Assembly: GCA_019828595.1 (NCBI GenBank)
Contig: JAHQRK010000078.1
Coordinates: forward strand, 1-36,384
Reading direction: 5' to 3'
Origin: Aphanomyces cochlioides
Lineage: Eukaryota > Oomycota > Saprolegniomycetes > Saprolegniales > Verrucalvaceae
Length of the DNA stretch: 36,384 bases
In this document: one piece after another, positions 14,385 to 25,840 of the stretch
Layout of the letters: every line of letters starts with the position of its first letter
Position numbering within the stretch: the first letter of the stretch is position 1
Translations under genes and position numbers: made by a program
Notes under the pieces: model-generated
What the model was told of the DNA's origin: nothing
Databases searched by the model: none
What the model saw: only the letters and a program-made list of their open reading frames with translations

Positions 14385-15122
14385 GTGTCATGCTCGTGTG
14401 GTGGACGACCAAGCATCAACTTGGTCCGAAATCAACACGCGAGAGTCCCAAGCATACCCCACAAAATGCATCTCGATGCCACTTTTTCTCCACTTTTGGT
14501 ACCCACGTGCCACATGCACATCTCGACCCCATCGAGATACCCACTCGCCACGTCTGGCATGTTTGAAAGGTGTCATGCTCGTGTGGTGGACGACCAAGCA
14601 TCAACTTGGTCCGAAATCAACACGCGAGAGTCCCAACATACCCCACAAAATGCATCTCGATGCCACTTTTTCTCCACTTTTGGTACCCACGTGCCACATG
14701 CACATCTCGACCCCATCGAGATACCCACTCGCCACGTCTGGCATGTTTGAAAGGTGTCATGCTCGTGTGGTGGACGACCAAGCATCAACTTGGTCCGAAA
14801 TCAACACGCGAGAGTCCCAAGCATACCCCACAAAATGCATCTCGATGCCACTTTTTCTCCACTTTTGGTACCCACGTGCCACATGCACATCTCGACCCCA
14901 TCGAGATACCCACTCGCCACGTCTGGCATGTTTGAAAGGTGTCATGCTCGTGTGGTGGACGACCAAGCATCAACTTGGTCCGAAATCAACACGCGAGAGT
15001 CCCAACATACCCCACAAAATGCATCTCGATGCCACTTTTTCTCCACTTTTGGTACCCACGTGCCACATGCACATCTCGACCCCATCGAGATACCCACTCG
15101 CCACGTCTGGCATGTTTGAAAG
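14385..15122 (+). repeat. Tandem duplication of a two-unit (369-bp) segment
   Basis: A consensus unit followed by a CCCAACATA unit (14385-14753) is repeated at 14754-15122 with no difference I can see. The same pair occurs again at 15493-15861 after two consensus units. This is the smallest sign of a local higher-order pattern in the core. Confidence 0.7.
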
Positions 15123-16068
15123 GTGTCATGCTCGTGTGGTGGACGACCAAGCATCAACTTGGTCCGAAATCAACACGCGAGAGTCCCAAGCATACCCCAC
15201 AAAATGCATCTCGATGCCACTTTTTCTCCACTTTTGGTACCCACGTGCCACATGCACATCTCGACCCCATCGAGATACCCACTCGCCACGTCTGGCATGT
15301 TTGAAAGGTGTCATGCTCGTGTGGTGGACGACCAAGCATCAACTTGGTCCGAAATCAACACGCGAGAGTCCCAAGCATACCCCACAAAATGCATCTCGAT
15401 GCCACTTTTTCTCCACTTTTGGTACCCACGTGCCACATGCACATCTCGACCCCATCGAGATACCCACTCGCCACGTCTGGCATGTTTGAAAGGTGTCATG
15501 CTCGTGTGGTGGACGACCAAGCATCAACTTGGTCCGAAATCAACACGCGAGAGTCCCAAGCATACCCCACAAAATGCATCTCGATGCCACTTTTTCTCCA
15601 CTTTTGGTACCCACGTGCCACATGCACATCTCGACCCCATCGAGATACCCACTCGCCACGTCTGGCATGTTTGAAAGGTGTCATGCTCGTGTGGTGGACG
15701 ACCAAGCATCAACTTGGTCCGAAATCAACACGCGAGAGTCCCAACATACCCCACAAAATGCATCTCGATGCCACTTTTTCTCCACTTTTGGTACCCACGT
15801 GCCACATGCACATCTCGACCCCATCGAGATACCCACTCGCCACGTCTGGCATGTTTGAAAGGTGTCATGCTCGTGTGGTGGACGACCAAGCATCAACTTG
15901 GTCCGAAATCAACACGCGAGAGTCCCAAGCATACCCCACAAAATGCATCTCGATGCCACTTTTTCTCCACTTTTGGTACCCACGTGCCACATGCACATCT
16001 CGACCCCATCGAGATACCCACTCGCCACGTCTGGCATGTTTGAAAGGTGTCATGCTCGTGTGGTGGAC

Positions 16069-16088
16069 GACCAAGCATCAACTTGGTC
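16069..16088. repeat. Dyad 1: 7-bp perfect inverted repeat in each monomer (example copy)
   Basis: The arms GACCAAG and CTTGGTC are exact reverse complements separated by a 6-nt loop (CATCAA). The element recurs every 185 bp through the homogenised blocks. Some divergent units break it, for example the units at 982 and 4279. Short dyads able to form cruciforms are a known property of some centromeric satellites; function here is inference. Confidence 0.9.
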
Positions 16089-16127
16089 CGAAATCAACAC
16101 GCGAGAGTCCCAAGCATACCCCACAAA

Positions 16128-16133
16128 ATGCAT
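16128..16133. other. ATGCAT palindrome in each monomer (example copy)
   Basis: ATGCAT lies just before the T-tracts in consensus units. It is lost in the unit at 35903 (17-bp deletion). It is interrupted at its 3' edge by an extra base in the units at 5739 and 31630 (both read ATGCAGTCTCG) and in the unit at 30887 (an added A). Confidence 0.85.
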
Positions 16134-16140
16134 CTCGATG

Positions 16141-16159
16141 CCACTTTTTCTCCACTTTT
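16141..16159 (+). repeat. Paired T-tracts (CCACTTTTT and CCACTTTT), indel hotspot
   Basis: Two near-copies of CCACTTTT lie 11 bp apart. They carry many of the one-base length changes in the array. A six-T first tract occurs in the units at 9405, 9960, 21038, 21592, 24548, 34051 and 35717. A three-T second tract occurs in the units at 2634, 8113, 9591, 10146, 10330, 17157, 17526, 18265, 21963, 22518 and 25657, among others. These changes may be real slippage or residual homopolymer error in the assembly. Confidence 0.85.
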
Positions 16160-16174
16160 GGTACCCACGTGCCA
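16159..16174. other. GGTACC-CACGTG palindrome pair with imperfect dyad (example copy)
   Basis: GGTACC is followed immediately by CACGTG. Together they form an imperfect inverted repeat, TGGTAC / GTGCCA, around a 4-nt loop with one mismatch. CACGTG is the core bound by many basic helix-loop-helix and bZIP proteins in eukaryotes. Nothing in the sequence shows that it is used as a regulatory site here. Confidence 0.7.
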
Positions 16175-16181
16175 CATGCAC

Positions 16182-16200
16182 ATCTCGACCCCATCGAGAT
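16182..16200. repeat. Dyad 2: 7-bp perfect inverted repeat in each monomer (example copy)
   Basis: The arms ATCTCGA and TCGAGAT are exact reverse complements around a 5-nt loop (CCCCA). The element recurs once per consensus unit. The unit at 27318 lacks most of its left arm because of a 7-bp deletion. Units such as those at 598 and 12730 carry changes in the right arm. Confidence 0.9.
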
Positions 16201-16207
16201 ACCCACT

Positions 16208-16220
16208 CGCCACGTCTGGC
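16208..16220 (+). other. Near-invariant box CGCCACGTCTGGC (example copy)
   Basis: This 13-bp stretch (unit positions 162-174) is intact in every unit I read, including the most degraded ones near 598, 4279, 5192, 12913 and 30520. It holds a small dyad, GCCA / TGGC, around CGTC. The only change I saw close by is the A after it becoming G at about 5181. Strong conservation beside hypervariable segments resembles the conserved boxes described in other satellites. A protein-binding role is inference. Confidence 0.75.
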
Positions 16221-17156
16221 ATGTTTGAAAGGTGTCATGCTCGTGTGGTGGACGACCAAGCATCAACTTGGTCCGAAATCAACACGCGAGAGTCCCAAGC
16301 ATACCCCACAAAATGCATCTCGATGCCACTTTTTCTCCACTTTTGGTACCCACGTGCCACATGCACATCTCGACCCCATCGAGATACCCACTCGCCACGT
16401 CTGGCATGTTTGAAAGGTGTCATGCTCGTGTGGTGGACGACCAAGCATCAACTTGGTCCGAAATCAACACGCGAGAGTCCCAAGCATACCCCACAAAATG
16501 CATCTCGATGCCACTTTTTCTCCACTTTTGGTACCCACGTGCCACATGCACATCTCGACCCCATCGAGATACCCACTCGCCACGTCTGGCATGTTTGAAA
16601 GGTGTCATGCTCGTGTGGTGGACGACCAAGCATCAACTTGGTCCGAAATCAACACGCGAGAGTCCCAAGCATACCCCACAAAATGCATCTCGATGCCACT
16701 TTTTCTCCACTTTTGGTACCCACGTGCCACATGCACATCTCGACCCCATCGAGATACCCACTCGCCACGTCTGGCATGTTTGAAAGGTGTCATGCTCGTG
16801 TGGTGGACGACCAAGCATCAACTTGGTCCGAAATCAACACGCGAGAGTCCCAAGCATACCCCACAAAATGCATCTCGATGCCACTTTTTCTCCACTTTTG
16901 GTACCCACGTGCCACATGCACATCTCGACCCCATCGAGATACCCACTCGCCACGTCTGGCATGTTTGAAAGGTGTCATGCTCGTGTGGTGGACGACCAAG
17001 CATCAACTTGGTCCGAAATCAACACGCGAGAGTCCCAAGCATACCCCACAAAATGCATCTCGATGCCACTTTTTCTCCACTTTTGGTACCCACGTGCCAC
17101 ATGCACATCTCGACCCCATCGAGATACCCACTCGCCACGTCTGGCATGTTTGAAAG

Positions 17157-17894
17157 GTGTCATGCTCGTGTGGTGGACGACCAAGCATCAACTTGGTCCG
17201 AAATCAACACGCGAGAGTCCCAAGCATACCCCACAAAATGCATCTCGATGCCACTTTTTCTCCACTTTGGTACCCACGTGCCACATGCACATCTCGACCC
17301 CATCGAGATACCCACTCGCCACGTCTGGCATGTTTGAAAGGTGTCATGCTCGTGTGGTGGACGACCAAGCATCAACTTGGTCCGAAATCAACACGCGAGA
17401 GTCCCAAGCATACCCCACAAAATGCATCTCGATGCCACTTTTTCTCCACTTTTGGTACCCACGTGCCACATGCACATCTCGACCCCATCGAGATACCCAC
17501 TCGCCACGTCTGGCATGTTTGAAAGGTGTCATGCTCGTGTGGTGGACGACCAAGCATCAACTTGGTCCGAAATCAACACGCGAGAGTCCCAAGCATACCC
17601 CACAAAATGCATCTCGATGCCACTTTTTCTCCACTTTGGTACCCACGTGCCACATGCACATCTCGACCCCATCGAGATACCCACTCGCCACGTCTGGCAT
17701 GTTTGAAAGGTGTCATGCTCGTGTGGTGGACGACCAAGCATCAACTTGGTCCGAAATCAACACGCGAGAGTCCCAAGCATACCCCACAAAATGCATCTCG
17801 ATGCCACTTTTTCTCCACTTTTGGTACCCACGTGCCACATGCACATCTCGACCCCATCGAGATACCCACTCGCCACGTCTGGCATGTTTGAAAG
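17157..17894 (+). repeat. Second two-unit (369-bp) tandem duplication
   Basis: A unit with the shortened second T-tract followed by a consensus unit (17157-17525) is repeated at 17526-17894. A third unit with the same shortened tract lies at 18265. Confidence 0.65.
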
Positions 17895-20112
17895 GTGTCA
17901 TGCTCGTGTGGTGGACGACCAAGCATCAACTTGGTCCGAAATCAACACGCGAGAGTCCCAAGCATACCCCACAAAATGCATCTCGATGCCACTTTTTCTC
18001 CACTTTTGGTACCCACGTGCCACATGCACATCTCGACCCCATCGAGATACCCACTCGCCACGTCTGGCATGTTTGAAAGGTGTCATGCTCGTGTGGTGGA
18101 CGACCAAGCATCAACTTGGTCCGAAATCAACACGCGAGAGTCCCAAGCATACCCCACAAAATGCATCTCGATGCCACTTTTTCTCCACTTTTGGTACCCA
18201 CGTGCCACATGCACATCTCGACCCCATCGAGATACCCACTCGCCACGTCTGGCATGTTTGAAAGGTGTCATGCTCGTGTGGTGGACGACCAAGCATCAAC
18301 TTGGTCCGAAATCAACACGCGAGAGTCCCAAGCATACCCCACAAAATGCATCTCGATGCCACTTTTTCTCCACTTTGGTACCCACGTGCCACATGCACAT
18401 CTCGACCCCATCGAGATACCCACTCGCCACGTCTGGCATGTTTGAAAGGTGTCATGCTCGTGTGGTGGACGACCAAGCATCAACTTGGTCCGAAATCAAC
18501 ACGCGAGAGTCCCAAGCATACCCCACAAAATGCATCTCGATGCCACTTTTTCTCCACTTTTGGTACCCACGTGCCACATGCACATCTCGACCCCATCGAG
18601 ATACCCACTCGCCACGTCTGGCATGTTTGAAAGGTGTCATGCTCGTGTGGTGGACGACCAAGCATCAACTTGGTCCGAAATCAACACGCGAGAGTCCCAA
18701 GCATACCCCACAAAATGCATCTCGATGCCACTTTTTCTCCACTTTTGGTACCCACGTGCCACATGCACATCTCGACCCCATCGAGATACCCACTCGCCAC
18801 GTCTGGCATGTTTGAAAGGTGTCATGCTCGTGTGGTGGACGACCAAGCATCAACTTGGTCCGAAATCAACACGCGAGAGTCCCAAGCATACCCCACAAAA
18901 TGCATCTCGATGCCACTTTTTCTCCACTTTTGGTACCCACGTGCCACATGCACATCTCGACCCCATCGAGATACCCACTCGCCACGTCTGGCATGTTTGA
19001 AAGGTGTCATGCTCGTGTGGTGGACGACCAAGCATCAACTTGGTCCGAAATCAACACGCGAGAGTCCCAAGCATACCCCACAAAATGCATCTCGATGCCA
19101 CTTTTTCTCCACTTTTGGTACCCACGTGCCACATGCACATCTCGACCCCATCGAGATACCCACTCGCCACGTCTGGCATGTTTGAAAGGTGTCATGCTCG
19201 TGTGGTGGACGACCAAGCATCAACTTGGTCCGAAATCAACACGCGAGAGTCCCAGCATACCCCACAAAATGCATCTCGATGCCACTTTTTCTCCACTTTT
19301 GGTACCCACGTGCCACATGCACATCTCGACCCCATCGAGATACCCACTCGCCACGTCTGGCATGTTTGAAAGGTGTCATGCTCGTGTGGTGGACGACCAA
19401 GCATCAACTTGGTCCGAAATCAACACGCGAGAGTCCCAAGCATACCCCACAAAATGCATCTCGATGCCACTTTTTCTCCACTTTTGGTACCCACGTGCCA
19501 CATGCACATCTCGACCCCATCGAGATACCCACTCGCCACGTCTGGCATGTTTGAAAGGTGTCATGCTCGTGTGGTGGACGACCAAGCATCAACTTGGTCC
19601 GAAATCAACACGCGAGAGTCCCAAGCATACCCCACAAAATGCATCTCGATGCCACTTTTTCTCCACTTTTGGTACCCACGTGCCACATGCACATCTCGAC
19701 CCCATCGAGATACCCACTCGCCACGTCTGGCATGTTTGAAAGGTGTCATGCTCGTGTGGTGGACGACCAAGCATCAACTTGGTCCGAAATCAACACGCGA
19801 GAGTCCCAAGCATACCCCACAAAATGCATCTCGATGCCACTTTTTCTCCACTTTTGGTACCCACGTGCCACATGCACATCTCGACCCCATCGAGATACCC
19901 ACTCGCCACGTCTGGCATGTTTGAAAGGTGTCATGCTCGTGTGGTGGACGACCAAGCATCAACTTGGTCCGAAATCAACACGCGAGAGTCCCAAGCATAC
20001 CCCACAAAATGCATCTCGATGCCACTTTTTCTCCACTTTCGGTACCCACGTGCCACATGCACATCTCGACCCCATCGAGATACCCACTCGCCACGTCTGG
20101 CATGTTTGAAAG

Positions 20113-21037
20113 GTGTCATGCTCGTGTGGTGGACGACCAAGCATCAACTTGGTCCGAAATCAACACGCGAGAGTCCCAAGCATACCCCACAAAATGCATC
20201 TCGATGCCACTTTTTCTCCACTTTTGGTACCCACGTGCCACATGCACATCTCGACCCCATCGAGATACCCACTCGCCACGTCTGGCATGTTTGAAAGGTG
20301 TCATGCTCGTGTGGTGGACGACCAAGCATCAACTTGGTCCGAAATCAACACGCGAGAGTCCCAAGCATACCCCACAAAATGCATCTCGATGCCACTTTTT
20401 CTCCACTTTTGGTACCCACGTGCCACATGCACATCTCGACCCCATCGAGATACCCACTCGCCACGTCTGGCATGTTTGAAAGGTGTCATGCTCGTGTGGT
20501 GGACGACCAAGCATCAACTTGGTCCGAAATCAACACGCGAGAGTCCCAAGCATACCCCACAAAATGCATCTCGATGCCACTTTTTCTCCACTTTTGGTAC
20601 CCACGTGCCACATGCACATCTCGACCCCATCGAGATACCCACTCGCCACGTCTGGCATGTTTGAAAGGTGTCATGCTCGTGTGGTGGACGACCAAGCATC
20701 AACTTGGTCCGAAATCAACACGCGAGAGTCCCAAGCATACCCCACAAAATGCATCTCGATGCCACTTTTTCTCCACTTTTGGTACCCACGTGCCACATGC
20801 ACATCTCGACCCCATCGAGATACCCACTCGCCACGTCTGGCATGTTTGAAAGGTGTCATGCTCGTGTGGTGGACGACCAAGCATCAACTTGGTCCGAAAT
20901 CAACACGCGAGAGTCCCAAGCATACCCCACAAAATGCATCTCGATGCCACTTTTTCTCCACTTTTGGTACCCACGTGCCACATGCACATCTCGACCCCAT
21001 CGAGATACCCACTCGCCACGTCTGGCATGTTTGAAAG
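20113..21037 (+). repeat. Run of five identical consensus monomers
   Basis: The units at 20113, 20298, 20483, 20668 and 20853 are identical 185-bp copies. They follow the CTTTCGGTAC unit at 19928 and precede a six-T unit at 21038. Confidence 0.85.
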
Positions 21038-24000
21038 GTGTCATGCTCGTGTGGTGGACGACCAAGCATCAACTTGGTCCGAAATCAACACGCGAGAGTC
21101 CCAAGCATACCCCACAAAATGCATCTCGATGCCACTTTTTTCTCCACTTTTGGTACCCACGTGCCACATGCACATCTCGACCCCATCGAGATACCCACTC
21201 GCCACGTCTGGCATGTTTGAAAGGTGTCATGCTCGTGTGGTGGACGACCAAGCATCAACTTGGTCCGAAATCAACACGCGAGAGTCCCAAGCATACCCCA
21301 CAAATGCATCTCGATGCCACTTTTTCTCCACTTTGGTACCCACGTGCCACATGCACATCTCGACCCCATCGAGATACCCACTCGCCACGTCTGGCATGTT
21401 TGAAAGGTGTCATGCTCGTGTGGTGGACGACCAAGCATCAACTTGGTCCGAAATCAACACGCGAGAGTCCCAAGCATACCCCACAAAATGCATCTCGATG
21501 CCACTTTTTCTCCACTTTTGGTACCCACGTGCCACATGCACATCTCGACCCCATCGAGATACCCACTCGCCACGTCTGGCATGTTTGAAAGGTGTCATGC
21601 TCGTGTGGTGGACGACCAAGCATCAACTTGGTCCGAAATCAACACGCGAGAGTCCCAAGCATACCCCACAAAATGCATCTCGATGCCACTTTTTTCTCCA
21701 CTTTTGGTACCCACGTGCCACATGCACATCTCGACCCCATCGAGATACCCACTCGCCACGTCTGGCATGTTTGAAAGGTGTCATGCTCGTGTGGTGGACG
21801 ACCAAGCATCAACTTGGTCCGAAATCAACACGCGAGAGTCCCAAGCATACCCCACAAAATGCATCTCGATGCCACTTTTTCTCCACTTTTGGTACCCACG
21901 TGCCACATGCACATCTCGACCCCATCGAGATACCCACTCGCCACGTCTGGCATGTTTGAAAGGTGTCATGCTCGTGTGGTGGACGACCAAGCATCAACTT
22001 GGTCCGAAATCAACACGCGAGAGTCCCAAGCATACCCCACAAAATGCATCTCGATGCCACTTTTTCTCCACTTTGGTACCCACGTGCCACATGCACATCT
22101 CGACCCCATCGAGATACCCACTCGCCACGTCTGGCATGTTTGAAAGGTGTCATGCTCGTGTGGTGGACGACCAAGCATCAACTTGGTCCGAAATCAACAC
22201 GCGAGAGTCCCAAGCATACCCCACAAAATGCATCTCGATGCCACTTTTTCTCCACTTTTGGTACCCACGTGCCACATGCACATCTCGACCCCATCGAGAT
22301 ACCCACTCGCCACGTCTGGCATGTTTGAAAGGTGTCATGCTCGTGTGGTGGACGACCAAGCATCAACTTGGTCCGAAATCAACACGCGAGAAGTCCCAAG
22401 CATACCCCACAAAATGCATCTCGATGCCACTTTTTCTCCACTTTTGGTACCCACGTGCCACATGCACATCTCGACCCCATCGAGATACCCACTCGCCACG
22501 TCTGGCATGTTTGAAAGGTGTCATGCTCGTGTGGTGGACGACCAAGCATCAACTTGGTCCGAAATCAACACGCGAGAGTCCCAAGCATACCCCACAAAAT
22601 GCATCTCGATGCCACTTTTTCTCCACTTTGGTACCCACGTGCCACATGCACATCTCGACCCCATCGAGATACCCACTCGCCACGTCTGGCATGTTTGAAA
22701 GGTGTCATGCTCGTGTGGTGGACGACCAAGCATCAACTTGGTCCGAAATCAACACGCGAGAGTCCCAAGCATACCCCACAAAATGCATCTCGATGCCACT
22801 TTTTCTCCACTTTTGGTACCCACGTGCCACATGCACATCTCGACCCCATCGAGATACCCACTCGCCACGTCTGGCATGTTTGAAAGGTGTCATGCTCGTG
22901 TGGTGGACGACCAAGCATCAACTTGGTCCGAAATCAACACGCGAGAGTCCCAAGCATACCCCAAAATGCATCTCGATGCCACTTTTTCTCCACTTTTGGT
23001 ACCCACGTGCCACATGCACATCTCGACCCCATCGAGATACCCACTCGCCACGTCTGGCATGTTTGAAAGGTGTCATGCTCGTGTGGTGGACGACCAAGCA
23101 TCAACTTGGTCCGAAATCAACACGCGAGAGTCCCAAGCATACCCCACAAAATGCATCTCGATGCCACTTTTTCTCCACTTTTGGTACCCACGTGCCACAT
23201 GCACATCTCGACCCCATCGAGATACCCACTCGCCACGTCTGGCATGTTTGAAAGGTGTCATGCTCGTGTGGTGGACGACCAAGCATCAACTTGGTCCGAA
23301 ATCAACACGCGAGAGTCCCAAGCATACCCCACAAAATGCATCTCGATGCCACTTTTTCTCCACTTTTGGTACCCACGTGCCACATGCACATCTCGACCCC
23401 ATCGAGATACCCACTCGCCACGTCTGGCATGTTTGAAAGGTGTCATGCTCGTGTGGTGGACGACCAAGCATCAACTTGGTCCGAAATCAACACGCGAGAG
23501 TCCCAAGCATACCCCACAAAATGCATCTCGATGCCACTTTTTCTCCACTTTTGGTACCCACGTGCCACATGCACATCTCGACCCCATCGAGATACCCACT
23601 CGCCACGTCTGGCATGTTTGAAAGGTGTCATGCTCGTGTGGTGGACGACCAAGCATCAACTTGGTCCGAAATCAACACGCGAGAGTCCCAACATACCCCA
23701 CAAAATGCATCTCGATGCCACTTTTTCTCCACTTTTGGTACCCACGTGCCACATGCACATCTCGACCCCATCGAGATACCCACTCGCCACGTCTGGCATG
23801 TTTGAAAGGTGTCATGCTCGTGTGGTGGACGACCAAGCATCAACTTGGTCCGAAATCAACACGCGAGAGTCCCAAGCATACCCCACAAAATGCATCTCGA
23901 TGCCACTTTTTCTCCACTTTTGGTACCCACGTGCCACATGCACATCTCGACCCCATCGAGATACCCACTCGCCACGTCTGGCATGTTTGAAAGGTGTCAT

Positions 24001-25840
24001 GCTCGTGTGGTGGACGACCAAGCATCAACTTGGTCCGAAATCAACACGCGAGAGTCCCAAGCATACCCCACAAAATGCATCTCGATGCCACTTTTTCTCC
24101 ACTTTTGGTACCCACGTGCCACATGCACATCTCGACCCCATCGAGATACCCACTCGCCACGTCTGGCATGTTTGAAAGGTGTCATGCTCGTGTGGTGGAC
24201 GACCAAGCATCAACTTGGTCCGAAATCAACACGCGAGAGTCCCAACATACCCCACAAAATGCATCTCGATGCCACTTTTTCTCCACTTTGGTACCCACGT
24301 GCCACATGCACATCTCGACCCCATCGAGATACCCACTCGCCACGTCTGGCATGTTTGAAAGGTGTCATGCTCGTGTGGTGGACGACCAAGCATCAACTTG
24401 GTCCGAAATCAACACGCGAGAGTCCCAAGCATACCCCACAAAATGCATCTCGATGCCACTTTTTCTCCACTTTTCGGTACCCACGTGCCACATGCACATC
24501 TCGACCCCATCGAGATACCCACTCGCCACGTCTGGCATGTTTGAAAGGTGTCATGCTCGTGTGGTGGACGACCAAGCATCAACTTGGTCCGAAAATCAAC
24601 ACGCGAGAGTCCCAAGCATACCCCACAAATGCATCTCGATGCCACTTTTTTCTCCACTTTTGGTACCCACGTGCCACATGCACATCTCGACCCCATCGAG
24701 ATACCCACTCGCCACGTCTGGCATGTTTGAAAGGTGTCATGCTCGTGTGGTGGACGACCAAGCATCAACTTGGTCCGAAATCAACACGCGAGAGTCCCAA
24801 GCATACCCCACAAAATGCATCTCGATGCCACTTTTTCTCCACTTTTGGTACCCACGTGCCACATGCACATCTCGACCCCATCGAGATACCCACTCGCCAC
24901 GTCTGGCATGTTTGAAAGGTGTCATGCTCGTGTGGTGGACGACCAAGCATCAACTTGGTCCGAAATCAACACGCGAGAGTCCCAAGCATACCCCACAAAT
25001 GCATCTCGATGCCACTTTTTCTCCACTTTTGGTACCCACGTGCCACATGCACATCTCGACCCCATCGAGATACCCACTCGCCACGTCTGGCATGTTTGAA
25101 AGGTGTCATGCTCGTGTGGTGGACGACCAAGCATCAACTTGGTCCGAAATCAACACGCGAGAGTCCCAAGCATACCCCACAAAATGCATCTCGATGCCAC
25201 TTTTTCTCCACTTTTGGTACCCACGTGCCACATGCACATCTCGACCCCATCGAGATACCCACTCGCCACGTCTGGCATGTTTGAAAGGTGTCATGCTCGT
25301 GTGGTGGACGACCAAGCATCAACTTGGTCCGAAATCAACACGCGAGAGTCCAAGCATACCCCACAAAATGCATCTCGATGCCACTTTTTCTCCACTTTTG
25401 GTACCCACGTGCCACATGCACATCTCGACCCCATCGAGATACCCACTCGCCACGTCTGGCATGTTTGAAAGGTGTCATGCTCGTGTGGTGGACGACCAAG
25501 CATCAACTTGGTCCGAAATCAACACGCGAGAGTCCCAAGCATACCCCACAAAATGCATCTCGATGCCACTTTTTCTCCACTTTTGGTACCCACGTGCCAC
25601 ATGCACATCTCGACCCCATCGAGATACCCACTCGCCACGTCTGGCATGTTTGAAAGGTGTCATGCTCGTGTGGTGGACGACCAAGCATCAACTTGGTCCG
25701 AAATCAACACGCGAGAGTCCCAAGCATACCCCACAAAATGCATCTCGATGCCACTTTTTCTCCACTTTGGTACCCACGTGCCACATGCACATCTCGACCC
25801 CATCGAGATACCCACTCGCCACGTCTGGCATGTTTGAAAG

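Larger units (their letters stand above)
16047..16231 (+). repeat. Reference consensus monomer (185 bp)
   Basis: This unit, inside a run of seven identical copies, serves as the consensus. Elements in order, by unit position: dyad 1 at 23-42; a CGCG at 54-57; a C-rich stretch at 63-78 that is the most variable part in divergent units; ATGCAT at 82-87; two CCACTTTT-type T-tracts at 95-103 and 106-113; GGTACC at 114-119 followed directly by CACGTG at 120-125; dyad 2 at 136-154; and the near-invariant box at 162-174. Short internal repeats exist (CCAAGCAT at 25-32 and 64-71; CATCTCGA at 85-92 and 135-142), but their spacings differ (39 and 50 bp). I therefore see no clear half-size ancestral unit. 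Confidence 0.95.
15862..17156 (+). repeat. Run of seven identical consensus monomers
   Basis: The units at 15862, 16047, 16232, 16417, 16602, 16787 and 16972 are each exactly 185 bp and read the same at every base. The run ends with a one-base T-tract variant at 17157. Confidence 0.85.

Noticed and set aside
16077..16093. CENP-B box-like match on the - strand (TTCG, four bases, then A)
   Set aside because: Only the first half of the 17-bp CENP-B box consensus matches. The CGGG half reads TTGA, so too few essential bases are present to call a box.
16166..16171. CACGTG as a promoter G-box or E-box
   Set aside because: It is a fixed part of every consensus satellite unit, with no gene, TATA element or transcription start evidence nearby.
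16110..16205. Possible i-motif or G-quadruplex from the C-runs
   Set aside because: The CCC and CCCC runs are separated by long irregular loops (more than 20 nt), beyond usual quadruplex definitions.
16047..16231. 185-bp unit as an ancient dimer of about 92-bp halves
   Set aside because: Internal short repeats (CCAAGCAT, CATCTCGA, CCACTTTT) occur at spacings of 39, 50 and 11 bp, and the two halves do not align to each other.
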